NCBI GenBank assembly: GCA_964609025.1
Contig: CAZSQM010000001.1
Span: forward strand, 205,987 to 269,986
Length of the DNA: 64,000 nucleotides
Source: SIG307 sp964609025
GTDB taxonomy: Bacteria > Bacillota > Clostridia > Lachnospirales > Lachnospiraceae
Direction: 5' to 3'
In this document: positions 8,180-16,248 of the stretch, piece after piece
How positions within the stretch are numbered: the stretch's first letter is position 1
Layout: every line of letters starts with the position of its first letter
Notes under the pieces: model-generated
Seen by the model: the letters and a program-made list of their open reading frames with translations, nothing else
What the model was told of the DNA's origin: nothing
The model's database searches: none
Position numbers and translations under genes: made by a program

Positions 8180-9727
8180 TTATTCCTCTTCTGTTACCTC
8201 TTCCTCCTCCGGCAGAATCGGATTCTTATTTTGTCTGCGGTACATCCATGCGAGCGTCTGGTAATACTGGACATTAATTCCCGCATACTGCTCCTTTTTC
8301 ATGCGCCACTGCCAGTTTCCTCCCAGCGTGGACGGAAAATTCATGCGGGCTTCATTTCCGAGCCCCAGCAAATCCTGCATCTGAAAAATCGCCGTATGCA
8401 GCGGACTCCGATAGGTTGCCCGAATCAGGGCGTCCGCAACAGGCTCCTGTCTGCCGATACCGAAATACTCCCGGATTCTGCCCATATCCCAGTCCGATTT
8501 TCCGGAAAGGCATCCGTACAGTGTTTCATTGTCATGAGTACCGATATAGGCAATGCTGTTCACCGAGGTAATGTTATGCGGCAGATACGGATTGTCCGGC
8601 GTACAGTCCAGGGCAAACTCTAACACCTTCATCCCCGGATACTCGTTTTGCTGCATCAAATCAATCACCGGCTGTGTGATTACGCCTAAGTCCTCCGCAA
8701 TAATCTTTCCGTCGCCCACCGCTTCATTGATAACGCGGGTCAGCTTTTCCCCCGGTCCCTTTTTCCACTCGCCGTTCATTGCGGTTTCGCTCTCCGCCGG
8801 AATCGAATAATAATTCACGATTCCGATAAAATGGTCAATCCGAATCACGTCATACCGGGCTGCCGAAATAGCCATACGCTCTCTCCACCACGCAAAATCC
8901 TGCTGCTCGATGACATCCCAGCGGTACAAAGGATTCCCCCAGCGCTGTCCGGTTGCGGAAAACAAATCCGGCGGAACTCCCGCAATGTTAATCTCTCTGC
9001 GAAGCTCGTCTAACTCGAACAAATCATAGTGCGCCCACACATCGGCAGAATCCATTGCCGTGTAAAGCGGAATATCTCCGATTATGGCAATTCCTTTCTT
9101 TTTTGCATACTCCCGCAGGCGGTTCCACTGCTCGTCAAACTTAAACTGACAGAACATATAGTAACCGATTTCCTCGGAAAGAGAACGCTCCACCTCCGAC
9201 AAAGCCTTTTCCTCGTGCAGACGAAGCGGCATTTCCCACTCCTGCCACGGCTGTCCTCCGAGGGAGTCCTTAATTGCCATAAACATTGCATAATCCTTCA
9301 GCCAGTAGGCGTTTCTTTCACAAAAGTCGGAAAACTCCTTCGTTCCCTTATGTCTGCTGTTACGGTAAGCAATGTGAAGCACCTCGCGGCGTCCCTCATA
9401 AAGCGCTCCGTAATCGACACAGTCCGCCGACTCTCCCCATAAAATTTCGCTGCAATCCTCCACCGAAAGAAGCCCCTCCTCAATCAAGGTCGGAAGGTCG
9501 ATAAAATACGGATTCCCCGCAAAGGCGGAAAACGACTGATACGGGCTGTCACCGTATCCCGTCGGACCCACCGGAAGCACCTGCCAGTAGGAAAACTCCA
9601 TTTCTCTTGCAAAATCAACAAACGCAAGCGCCTCCCTACCCAACGTACCGATTCCGTAAGGTCCCGGAAGACTGCTGATCGGCATCAGAATACCTGCGCT
9701 CCGTTCCCAGTTTTTTTCTGTTTCCAT
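8180..9727 (-). CDS. malQ: 4-alpha-glucanotransferase (amylomaltase), GH77
   Basis: Cytoplasmic enzyme that transfers 4-alpha-glucan segments between maltodextrins and releases glucose. About 515 residues from ATG 9727, preferred over ATG 9760 because GGGGA stands close before it and the family normally begins just ahead of the SAGILMPISSLPGPYGIGTL block. GH77 hallmarks are present: GDSPYQSFSAFAGNPY near the N-terminus, the nucleophile region VIRIDHF, the acid/base region IIAEDLGV and the THDNET motif. Length is typical for the bacterial enzyme. It probably processes sugars brought in by the malF/malG-type importer. A LacI-like palindrome (9967-9980) and a small ORF (9812-9937) lie upstream. 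Confidence 0.93.
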   Translation of the reverse strand: METEKNWERSAGILMPISSLPGPYGIGTLGREALAFVDFAREMEFSYWQVLPVGPTGYGDSPYQSFSAFAGNPYFIDLPTLIEEGLLSVEDCSEILWGESADCVDYGALYEGRREVLHIAYRNSRHKGTKEFSDFCERNAYWLKDYAMFMAIKDSLGGQPWQEWEMPLRLHEEKALSEVERSLSEEIGYYMFCQFKFDEQWNRLREYAKKKGIAIIGDIPLYTAMDSADVWAHYDLFELDELRREINIAGVPPDLFSATGQRWGNPLYRWDVIEQQDFAWWRERMAISAARYDVIRIDHFIGIVNYYSIPAESETAMNGEWKKGPGEKLTRVINEAVGDGKIIAEDLGVITQPVIDLMQQNEYPGMKVLEFALDCTPDNPYLPHNITSVNSIAYIGTHDNETLYGCLSGKSDWDMGRIREYFGIGRQEPVADALIRATYRSPLHTAIFQMQDLLGLGNEARMNFPSTLGGNWQWRMKKEQYAGINVQYYQTLAWMYRRQNKNPILPEEEEVTEEE

Positions 9728-9811
9728 ATACAATCCCCTTTCGGTTTGATTCCTTGACATTTACTTTGCCCTTGCGGATAGTATACCATATCGGAAGCAG
9801 AAAAACCAGAA

Positions 9812-9937
9812 TTATTGTTTTTTATAAAAAACTAAACGTGTCGTTATATTTTGCAAATAAAAACCTTTGATTATGTGTGTTTTCAGCTCTTGTAAAATCT
9901 TAATTACGTGTCCGGGAGGCACTTCAAACTCATCCAT
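9812..9937 (-). CDS. 41-residue small ORF upstream of malQ
   Basis: Unrecognised small ORF starting MDEFEVPPGHVIKILQELKT and ending with a basic tail. Support is a near-perfect ribosome binding site (GAGGAGGTGAT) 3-4 bases before ATG 9937. It is on the malQ strand, 85 bases upstream of malQ, so it could be a leader peptide or a small protein of the same transcript. No signal peptide or membrane helix is seen. Coding is supported by the start context only. Confidence 0.45.
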   Translation of the reverse strand: MDEFEVPPGHVIKILQELKTHIIKGFYLQNITTRLVFYKKQ

Positions 9938-9966
9938 ATCATCACCTCCTCGTCTACATTAAGCAT

Positions 9967-9980
9967 TGAAATCGATTTCA
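9967..9980. promoter_or_regulatory. LacI-family-like operator palindrome
   Basis: Perfect 14-bp palindrome TGAAATCGATTTCA centred on CG, the usual symmetry of LacI/CcpA-type operators. It lies upstream of the small ORF and malQ. No LacI-family regulator gene is present in the window. Confidence 0.4.
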
Positions 9981-10150
9981 TAGATAAAGACGTTTTTTCA
10001 GCCGGAAAGGTTCAAAAAACATAATTTCATTTTATTTCACATAAAATACAATTTGCGAAACACTTAACTTTATGGTATATTTGAGCTATGGAAACACTGA
10101 ATTTACCGATGCTCCCCCAGAACTCTTTTAATTGAAAGCGAGGTGTTACT

Positions 10151-10756
10151 ATGCTTGAAAACAAACTCGGAATAGATAATTCTGCCGAGCTTGCCCGTGA
10201 GGAAGAACGCATAAGCAAGAAAAAGGCAATCGAATTATTTGAAAACAACATTCTTGATAATTTTGAAGCCGGCAGATTCAGTACACTTTGTGCCATACAC
10301 AAGTATCTGTTTCACGATATTTATGGTTTTGCCGGAAAAATTCGCACAGTAAACCTTGCGAAAGGAAATTTCCGCTTTGCGCCGCTTATGTATTTGCAGG
10401 CTTCCCTTGAAAACATTGATAAAATGCCACAATCGAATTTTGATGAAATCGTTGAAAAATATGTTGAGATGAATATTGCCCACCCATTCAGGGAGGGCAA
10501 TGGCAGAAGTACCCGTATCTGGCTCGACCATATTCTTAAATGCGAAATCGGCAGGGTAGTTGACTGGAGCAGGGTTGATAAAGAGGATTACCTGCTTGCT
10601 ATGGAACGCAGTCCCATTAAAGATATTGAAATAAAATATCTGCTAAAAAATGCACTTACCGATGAAATAAACAGCCGTGAAGTCTATATGAAGGGCATCG
10701 ATTACAGCTACTACTACGAAGGATATACAACATATAAGGCAGAGAACCTTACCTAA
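10151..10756 (+). CDS. Fic-family AMP-transferase, class III (C-terminal inhibitory motif)
   Basis: Canonical Fic protein of 201 residues. The active-site motif HPFREGNGRSTR occupies 111-122, with catalytic His111 intact. The flap precedes it (NFRFAPLMYLQ), and the Fic core spans about 45-165. Near the C-terminus S186-Y-Y-Y-E190-G191 matches the SxxxE(G/N) inhibitory motif that self-inhibits class III Fic proteins such as the Neisseria enzyme, so auto-inhibited AMPylation activity is expected from family knowledge. It stands alone on the plus strand with no antitoxin gene next to it, as expected for class III. A palindromic sequence (AATGCGCGATT/AATCGCGCATT) follows the stop. The protein target is unknown. 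Confidence 0.85.
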   Translation: MLENKLGIDNSAELAREEERISKKKAIELFENNILDNFEAGRFSTLCAIHKYLFHDIYGFAGKIRTVNLAKGNFRFAPLMYLQASLENIDKMPQSNFDEIVEKYVEMNIAHPFREGNGRSTRIWLDHILKCEIGRVVDWSRVDKEDYLLAMERSPIKDIEIKYLLKNALTDEINSREVYMKGIDYSYYYEGYTTYKAENLT

Positions 10757-10775
10757 GAGGCTGTCGCACGCGAAA

Positions 10776-10851
10776 ATGCGCGATTCAATTCATTTACTTT
10801 TTTGCTGCCGGCTCTTTTCAAATGGAAATAGAGCGGAAATCGCGCATTTCT
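10776..10851 (+). terminator. inverted repeat between the Fic gene and fliS
   Basis: The arms AATGCGCGATT and AATCGCGCATT lie 3' of the Fic gene and just beyond the convergent fliS stop, with a T-rich stretch inside the loop. A bidirectional terminator or a copy of a dispersed palindrome is plausible; similar words (GGCTGTCGCA, GCGCATT) recur at 38883-38911 and in part at 22473-22492. Confidence 0.4.
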
Positions 10852-11329
10852 ACGCCATAAATCCTCTTCTTGCTTCATTCCCGTTCACATACATCTCATT
10901 TAGCGTGCCGCGGCCGTAGGTCAGTCCCGCGTATACCTGCTGGGTATTCTTCATTACCGGGCCGCTTACGTCTTCCTCGCTGACCTTTCGATAGCCTGCA
11001 AGGAGCTTTTCCATGATTTCCGTCACGCTCTCTAAAAGCTCCGGCCGTTTCTGAAGCCTTGCCGCCGTCAGCTCCCGGTTTGCGAAAATATAAAGGCTCA
11101 TCAGGCGGTAGGAAAGTCCCACCTGATAGTCAAGGGCCCCCATCAGTTCGCTTACAAAACGTCCCGCGTGTGCAAGCTCCTTGTCGTACACGGCCGTATC
11201 CCCTGCCGCAAAGGCTTCTTTTGCCGAACGGATATCGCTTAAAATAATTTCATACATAATGACAATCAGCTCGCTGCGGGACGCCTGCGTTACCCGCATA
11301 CTGAATTCCTGTATCAATTCCTTTTTCAT
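10850..11329 (-). CDS. fliS: flagellin export chaperone FliS-like
   Basis: Helical chaperone of 159 residues that binds the C-terminus of flagellin in the cytoplasm and delivers it to the flagellar export gate. The FliS pattern is visible: an N-terminal segment with tandem short helices, LIVIMYEIILSDI (about 21-33), then ALDYQVGLSYRLMSLYIFANREL (about 85-108). It is somewhat longer than the usual 125-135 residues because of a C-terminal extension (about 125-159). It lies 119 bases downstream of flagellin on the same strand, the common arrangement for this pair. Confidence 0.8.
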   Translation of the reverse strand: MKKELIQEFSMRVTQASRSELIVIMYEIILSDIRSAKEAFAAGDTAVYDKELAHAGRFVSELMGALDYQVGLSYRLMSLYIFANRELTAARLQKRPELLESVTEIMEKLLAGYRKVSEEDVSGPVMKNTQQVYAGLTYGRGTLNEMYVNGNEARRGFMA

Positions 11330-11448
11330 GGTCTGCCTCCGCCTTTCCTTGTACTTTTTCCTGTCGTTTCACAAGCTGCGGTCCTCTGACAATCCCTCTG
11401 TCTTCCACAGCAGTTCCAAACGCGATTGTCAGGTCCCGTTTTTATTGT

Positions 11449-12870
11449 TTAGCTCTGAAGCAGTGACAAAATGTTCTGCGGTCTTTCATTTGCCTGGGCA
11501 AGCATTGCATTGCCCGACTGGGACAATACCTGCTGCTGCGTATAGGTTACCATTTCCTTTGCCATATCCACGTCTTCAATACGGGAAAGGGCTTCGGTCA
11601 GATTCTCCGCAGAAACATTCAGACTGTTAATGGAATGCTCCAGGCGGTTCTGATAGGCGCCCAGCTTTGCACGGATGGAAGAAACCTCGTTTACCGCGTT
11701 CTCAAAAATCGTAATTGCCTTCTGCGCCGATTCCTGGGTATTTACGTTGACAACCGAGGTCCCGAGCGTATCGGTGTCTACCTTCGGGATACGCACCTCC
11801 ATCGTCTGCCCTTCGTTTGCACCAATCTGCAAATCCATCGGGCCCGCCTTTAACACGGTAACGGTTGCGGTCGCCGTTCCCTCCACCTTAAACTTCATCT
11901 TAAAATCATTGACATCCGTAACGGTAACATAATCTCCGTCAATGGAAACCGTTGCCGTCGGTGCAAACCCGGTACTGTAATCCAGCTCCACTACCGCGTC
12001 CACGCCTGCCCCCTTTACGCCGGAGGTAATCCCTAACGCTTTTGCCAGTGCCTCGTTGGTACAGTAAATTTCTATGGACGCGTCGTCGCCCTTATCTACG
12101 CTCTCAAAGGAAAGGCCCTCTGCGTCCGCCAACGTACTCGGCTGCATTTCTCCCGCAGCGTCCTCCGCTACCGGCACAACATTCACATCTACCGCAGAAC
12201 CGGCATTTCTAAGCTTCTCGTAAATGTCGCTTAATGTATCCGTTGTTTCTACTTCAATTTCCTTTTCGTTGATGGAGATTTTACCCTCAAATCCAAGGGC
12301 TGCCGTTTTACTTGTGGTCGCCGGAAATGTTGTTTCGATTTTCGCCGGCTCCGGTGCGGTCGTAACCGTAAGGGAATACTCCGTAATATCTACCGAATCC
12401 GACAAAGAAATCAACTGTATCTTTTCGTTGTCGGAATAGGAACGACGGTCCACCGTACCGTTTAACAGCTTTTTGGTATTAAATTCGGTCGTATCGGAAA
12501 CACGGTTGATTTCCTCGTTTAACTGGTTAATCTCATCCTGAATTGCCTTTCGGTCCTCATCCGTATTTACGCCGTTTGCCGCCTGTACGGAAAGCTCTCT
12601 CATACGTTGCAGCATTGCTTCTACCTCGTCCAACGCGCCTTCGGCGGTCTGAATGACCGAAATACCGTCTGCCGCATTCCGGGAGGCCTGCTCCAAGCCC
12701 GCAATCTGTGTTTTCATCTTTTCGGAAATTGCAAGACCCGCTGCGTCGTCTGCCGCGCGGTTAATGCGAAAACCGGAGGAAAGACGCTCTAAGCTGGTAT
12801 CCAGTTTGCTGTTCGTCTTTCCGAGAATGTTGCACGCCTTTAAGGCGGAAATGTTATGATTAATTCTCAT
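11449..12870 (-). CDS. flagellin
   Basis: Structural subunit of the flagellar filament, 473 residues. The conserved N-terminal D0/D1 region starts MRINHNISALKACNILG and contains LERLSSGFRINRAADDAAG; the C-terminal D1/D0 region ends with AKEMVTYTQQQVLSQSGNAM and NILSLLQS. About 165-390 is the variable surface domain, Thr/Val-rich. The start at 12870 is chosen because flagellins begin MRI(N)HN and an AGGTGA site precedes it; the longer frame from 12954 runs back into the upstream gene. It lies between a DUF6240/FliK-like gene and fliS on the same strand. No signal peptide, as expected for type III export. Confidence 0.95.
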   Translation of the reverse strand: MRINHNISALKACNILGKTNSKLDTSLERLSSGFRINRAADDAAGLAISEKMKTQIAGLEQASRNAADGISVIQTAEGALDEVEAMLQRMRELSVQAANGVNTDEDRKAIQDEINQLNEEINRVSDTTEFNTKKLLNGTVDRRSYSDNEKIQLISLSDSVDITEYSLTVTTAPEPAKIETTFPATTSKTAALGFEGKISINEKEIEVETTDTLSDIYEKLRNAGSAVDVNVVPVAEDAAGEMQPSTLADAEGLSFESVDKGDDASIEIYCTNEALAKALGITSGVKGAGVDAVVELDYSTGFAPTATVSIDGDYVTVTDVNDFKMKFKVEGTATATVTVLKAGPMDLQIGANEGQTMEVRIPKVDTDTLGTSVVNVNTQESAQKAITIFENAVNEVSSIRAKLGAYQNRLEHSINSLNVSAENLTEALSRIEDVDMAKEMVTYTQQQVLSQSGNAMLAQANERPQNILSLLQS

Positions 12871-12922
12871 CGTGTCACCTGTTCCTTTCCGGGCGCCGTC
12901 CGCAGGCTTTCCCGCTACGCCT

Positions 12923-15900
12923 TTATGCTCTCTCGATTTCCATAATGTGAACAAATACCGCTCTCGAAGCTGCTAAAAGCTGTGCCGTATCCGGCTTTTC
13001 GCCCGACTGCGGTTCGGTGACATCTCCTTCCGTGTCAATGCCCGGGATTCGGTTCACGGTATATTCCTCCGACCTTGCGCCGGTACCGCAATATACCAAT
13101 GCATCCGATACCCCTAAATCCAATAATCGTTCCGTCAGCTCCCGTTTACTGTGTTCAAGCAGTCCGGTTCCTTCCCGGGAATCGCTGCTGACAAAACAGA
13201 AAATCCGATTGTCTTCCATATGTAAGTCCGCCTGCACGTTTCCAAGCTTTACAAGCGGAATCTTTACCGATGCTCTGCCGCCCTCCTCCGTACCGTTTTC
13301 CGTTTGCAGGGTTACCCGCATGCTTTTCAGACCCTCGGAGGTTTCTACCGGAAAATCAAAGCATTCCTTGCCTGCGCATTCCCCACGCAGCTTGACTCCC
13401 ATCTTAATTTGCTTCAGCGCCTTTAAATCTACGGAGGTCGGTTCGCCGGACGCCATGCTGTCCTCTAAGTTCCGCACCGCCTTTTTCAGATTGCGGTAGA
13501 AACCGTCGGCCACCCGGACATCGAATAAGCTCTCCGTATCGGTAACGCCGCCTGCCGCAAATAAGGCTCCTGCCTCTCCTTCCGTGGCCTCGCTCTCCGA
13601 AACGTCCTTCCGGTACTGCTTTAAGAAACCGTTTAACTTCCCGTACAGTTCTCCGCTTCCCGAAAGGAATTCCTTTGCGGCCTCCACGTTATTTGCGGTA
13701 ACCACAAGGCCCAGTCCCTTTAAGAACTCAGGCGCCTGTGCGGCGGTTTCCGCCGTATTCCGAAGTTCCCGTACTGCCTGTGCGGTTTCCTCCTCGGTGC
13801 GCGCCGCGCTTTCTTTATAAAGCTCATATCCTTCACTAACCGGTATATCGGCAATTTTCCCCGGAATCTTAATACCGGAAAGAATTTGTGCGTCAATTTT
13901 TGAACTGTTCGGAAGCAGCTCCCGTACCTTTCCTGCGGTTTCATCCGCCCGCACATCAATGCCGCCCGTTTTTGCGGTCCGCATTGCCGAAAGAAGATTC
14001 CCCAGCGTTAACTCCTTTCCACTTTCCATTACTGCCCCGATTGCCGCGCCGTCCGTCTTTTCCAACTGGTGAAACAGGCGGTACATACCGATATAGGCGG
14101 AACGCTCCTCCGGCGTAATCCCGGCGTTTTTCTCTACCTTAAACAGATACCTTGCAAACCGCTCCGAGTTATTCTCTAACCCTTCCTCGATACGGATATC
14201 CGTTACTTTTTGTGAAAGTGCGTCCACCGTTTCCGTCAGCGGATTAATCCCCTCACGGATCAGCCGCAGTGCCGCTGCCGGATGCATTCCCTCGATTAAT
14301 TCGGTTACCTTCCGGTCATATTCCTTGACTGCCGCAATGTTGCTTTCGTTCAGTTCGATTGAATTATACGCAAGAATCCGCACCGCGCGCATATTCTCCG
14401 GAGAGGCTTCCATTCCCATTGATTTTAACAAATCTGCGTTTCCCGCAAATGCGCTGTTAATGGAATCCCCGTAAGCCGACTGCGGCTTTGTTCCGAGCAT
14501 GTCGTAGGCCTCTCCCGCGCGCTGCAGCTTTGCCCCAAGACTGTTTCCTGCCGCAGAGAGCGCTTCTAACGTCACCTCGCTCCGGTTTTCAAAGGTAACG
14601 CCAAGGGTGTAGCTCGGCGATTTGGAAAGGCTGTCCAGATTCTGCATCGTCTTCCGGAACATCTCCTCCACGGAACGATTTCCGGCAACGCCCGCGTCCT
14701 CCGTATAATAACGGTAATAATTATTTTCCAGAATCCGCAGACCGTCTACCACCTTTGCAAGACCCGAGGTATCAATACGGATACCCTGCCGTTCCAAACG
14801 GTATGCGGATTCGGTTGTCATCTTTAAGCGGATTTCTTCCAGTCTTCTCTTTGCCCGCACCACGCTGATGTCAAAATCCATAGAAAAGCCGGATACCTCT
14901 GCCATCACCGCTTTTTCCAGGGAATTCGGCTGCGCGTCGCTTCTTAATTCATCCTCGGCAAACGCCAAATCCCGAAAGGTAATATCCTCTCTTGCCGCCT
15001 GCCGCATTGCGCGTCCGAGCGTTTCTTCCCCCGGCGCTTCCTGTCCCGGCTGTATTTCCTGTGCTTTCTGCGCCGCTTTCTTTACATAAGCGCGCTCTAC
15101 GGTATCCGGCGTAAAGGTTTGCAGCTGTTCCACGCGCTCGCCCACTTCGGTCTTCGTAAGAGAGGTCAGGCTTGCCTGAATCGCCGGTTTCCCGTCAAGC
15201 AGCGCCCCCGCTGCCAGCTCCGCCACTTCCTCCGGCGTGCGCTTCTTCACATCGCTTAACATTTCCATCCGGACTAAATTTTCTCCGGTAATCGGCAGCC
15301 CGTGCTCCGTAAGCCATCTGGCATTGGACAAATGCTCCGCTGTAATCGGCAGACCCGCGTTTACGCAGACCTGATTTGCCGATACGGTCAAACGCTCCCA
15401 CACCGCCTCCGACACCGGCGTGGACTTTACGTTCCCGGCACTGTACTGCGCCAGATAAACATTTTCTATCGTCGGCTCTTTTTCAAATTTAATCATGTAA
15501 TACTGCATCGACTCAGACATTTCGGACACCTTGCCCGCAAACTCCACTGCCTGATACACTTTATTTACGGTTGCCTCCGTCACCGGCAGCCCCACCGCTA
15601 TCAGCTTTTCCGCAATATATTCCGCTGCCGGATTCCCCTTCAGCGCCTTTTTTGCAATCTCAACAACCGCTTCCCGCTTCTGTTCCAGCTTCGCTTTCTG
15701 TGCTTCGATTGTTTCCGCTTTTAATTCGCGTCCCAGTCTAAGCCGCTCAATGGCTCTGGCAAGCTGGGTCGCCGTCAGCTCCTCGACCGTGATGCCCTCT
15801 GCACAAAGGGCGTCATAATCTTCCTCGGTCAGCTGCCCCGCGGTTTCCTCCAGCGTCTTTTCTTCTTCCTGTACCGCCCCGGCTTCCTCCTCCGGGTGAT

Positions 15901-16111
15901 TTTTACTTACATCGCCGTAGCAAACTTCCTCCTCCACATTGCCGACAGCTCCTTCTGATACACTTACCGTTATATCGGTTTTACCGCCTTCCCTGACGGT
16001 CTGTGTTGCAAAGACTGCGGAAGCATCCTTTCCCGCAGCCGTGGCGGAGCGTTGTAATTCAGTCGCTTTCTCCGGTTTTCTGTCCCCGAATAAAGTTTGA
16101 ATCCCATTCAT
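12923..16111 (-). CDS. large flagellar-locus protein, DUF6240-type with FliK-like C-terminus
   Basis: A 1062-residue cytoplasmic-looking protein without signal peptide or membrane segments. The middle consists of repeated helical units with the recurring pattern G-L-P-(V/I)-T-x-x-(T/N)-(V/L), for example near 173, 255 and 275, typical of the Lachnospiraceae DUF6240 family. The last 150 residues resemble the FliK/Flg_hook C-terminal domain: IPLVKLGNVQADLHMEDNRI followed by a helical TERLLDLGVSDALV. This suggests a role in hook or filament length control or export, as an inference. It is expressed from a sigma-D-type promoter (16161-16188) and precedes flagellin by 52 bases. GGAGG stands before the ATG. 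Confidence 0.6.
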   Translation of the reverse strand: MNGIQTLFGDRKPEKATELQRSATAAGKDASAVFATQTVREGGKTDITVSVSEGAVGNVEEEVCYGDVSKNHPEEEAGAVQEEEKTLEETAGQLTEEDYDALCAEGITVEELTATQLARAIERLRLGRELKAETIEAQKAKLEQKREAVVEIAKKALKGNPAAEYIAEKLIAVGLPVTEATVNKVYQAVEFAGKVSEMSESMQYYMIKFEKEPTIENVYLAQYSAGNVKSTPVSEAVWERLTVSANQVCVNAGLPITAEHLSNARWLTEHGLPITGENLVRMEMLSDVKKRTPEEVAELAAGALLDGKPAIQASLTSLTKTEVGERVEQLQTFTPDTVERAYVKKAAQKAQEIQPGQEAPGEETLGRAMRQAAREDITFRDLAFAEDELRSDAQPNSLEKAVMAEVSGFSMDFDISVVRAKRRLEEIRLKMTTESAYRLERQGIRIDTSGLAKVVDGLRILENNYYRYYTEDAGVAGNRSVEEMFRKTMQNLDSLSKSPSYTLGVTFENRSEVTLEALSAAGNSLGAKLQRAGEAYDMLGTKPQSAYGDSINSAFAGNADLLKSMGMEASPENMRAVRILAYNSIELNESNIAAVKEYDRKVTELIEGMHPAAALRLIREGINPLTETVDALSQKVTDIRIEEGLENNSERFARYLFKVEKNAGITPEERSAYIGMYRLFHQLEKTDGAAIGAVMESGKELTLGNLLSAMRTAKTGGIDVRADETAGKVRELLPNSSKIDAQILSGIKIPGKIADIPVSEGYELYKESAARTEEETAQAVRELRNTAETAAQAPEFLKGLGLVVTANNVEAAKEFLSGSGELYGKLNGFLKQYRKDVSESEATEGEAGALFAAGGVTDTESLFDVRVADGFYRNLKKAVRNLEDSMASGEPTSVDLKALKQIKMGVKLRGECAGKECFDFPVETSEGLKSMRVTLQTENGTEEGGRASVKIPLVKLGNVQADLHMEDNRIFCFVSSDSREGTGLLEHSKRELTERLLDLGVSDALVYCGTGARSEEYTVNRIPGIDTEGDVTEPQSGEKPDTAQLLAASRAVFVHIMEIERA

Positions 16112-16160
16112 ACAAACGCCTCCTCCGATTTTCGTTCTGTTTTCTGCTTACCTACTATTT

Positions 16161-16188
16161 ATTTCGGCTTCTCCGAAGAAAATCTTTA
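16161..16188 (-). promoter_or_regulatory. sigma-D (flagellar) type promoter
   Basis: On the minus strand TAAA (16188-16185), 16 bases, then GCCGAAAT (16168-16161) fits the flagellar sigma consensus TAAA-N14-16-GCCGATAT. It lies 50 bases upstream of the DUF6240/FliK-like ORF that leads the flagellin-fliS cluster. Confidence 0.6.
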
Positions 16189-16248
16189 TACATTCTCTTG
16201 CTTCCCGCGGAATAGATTTATAGGGAACCTTTGTTTCAAGGAGCCGCC

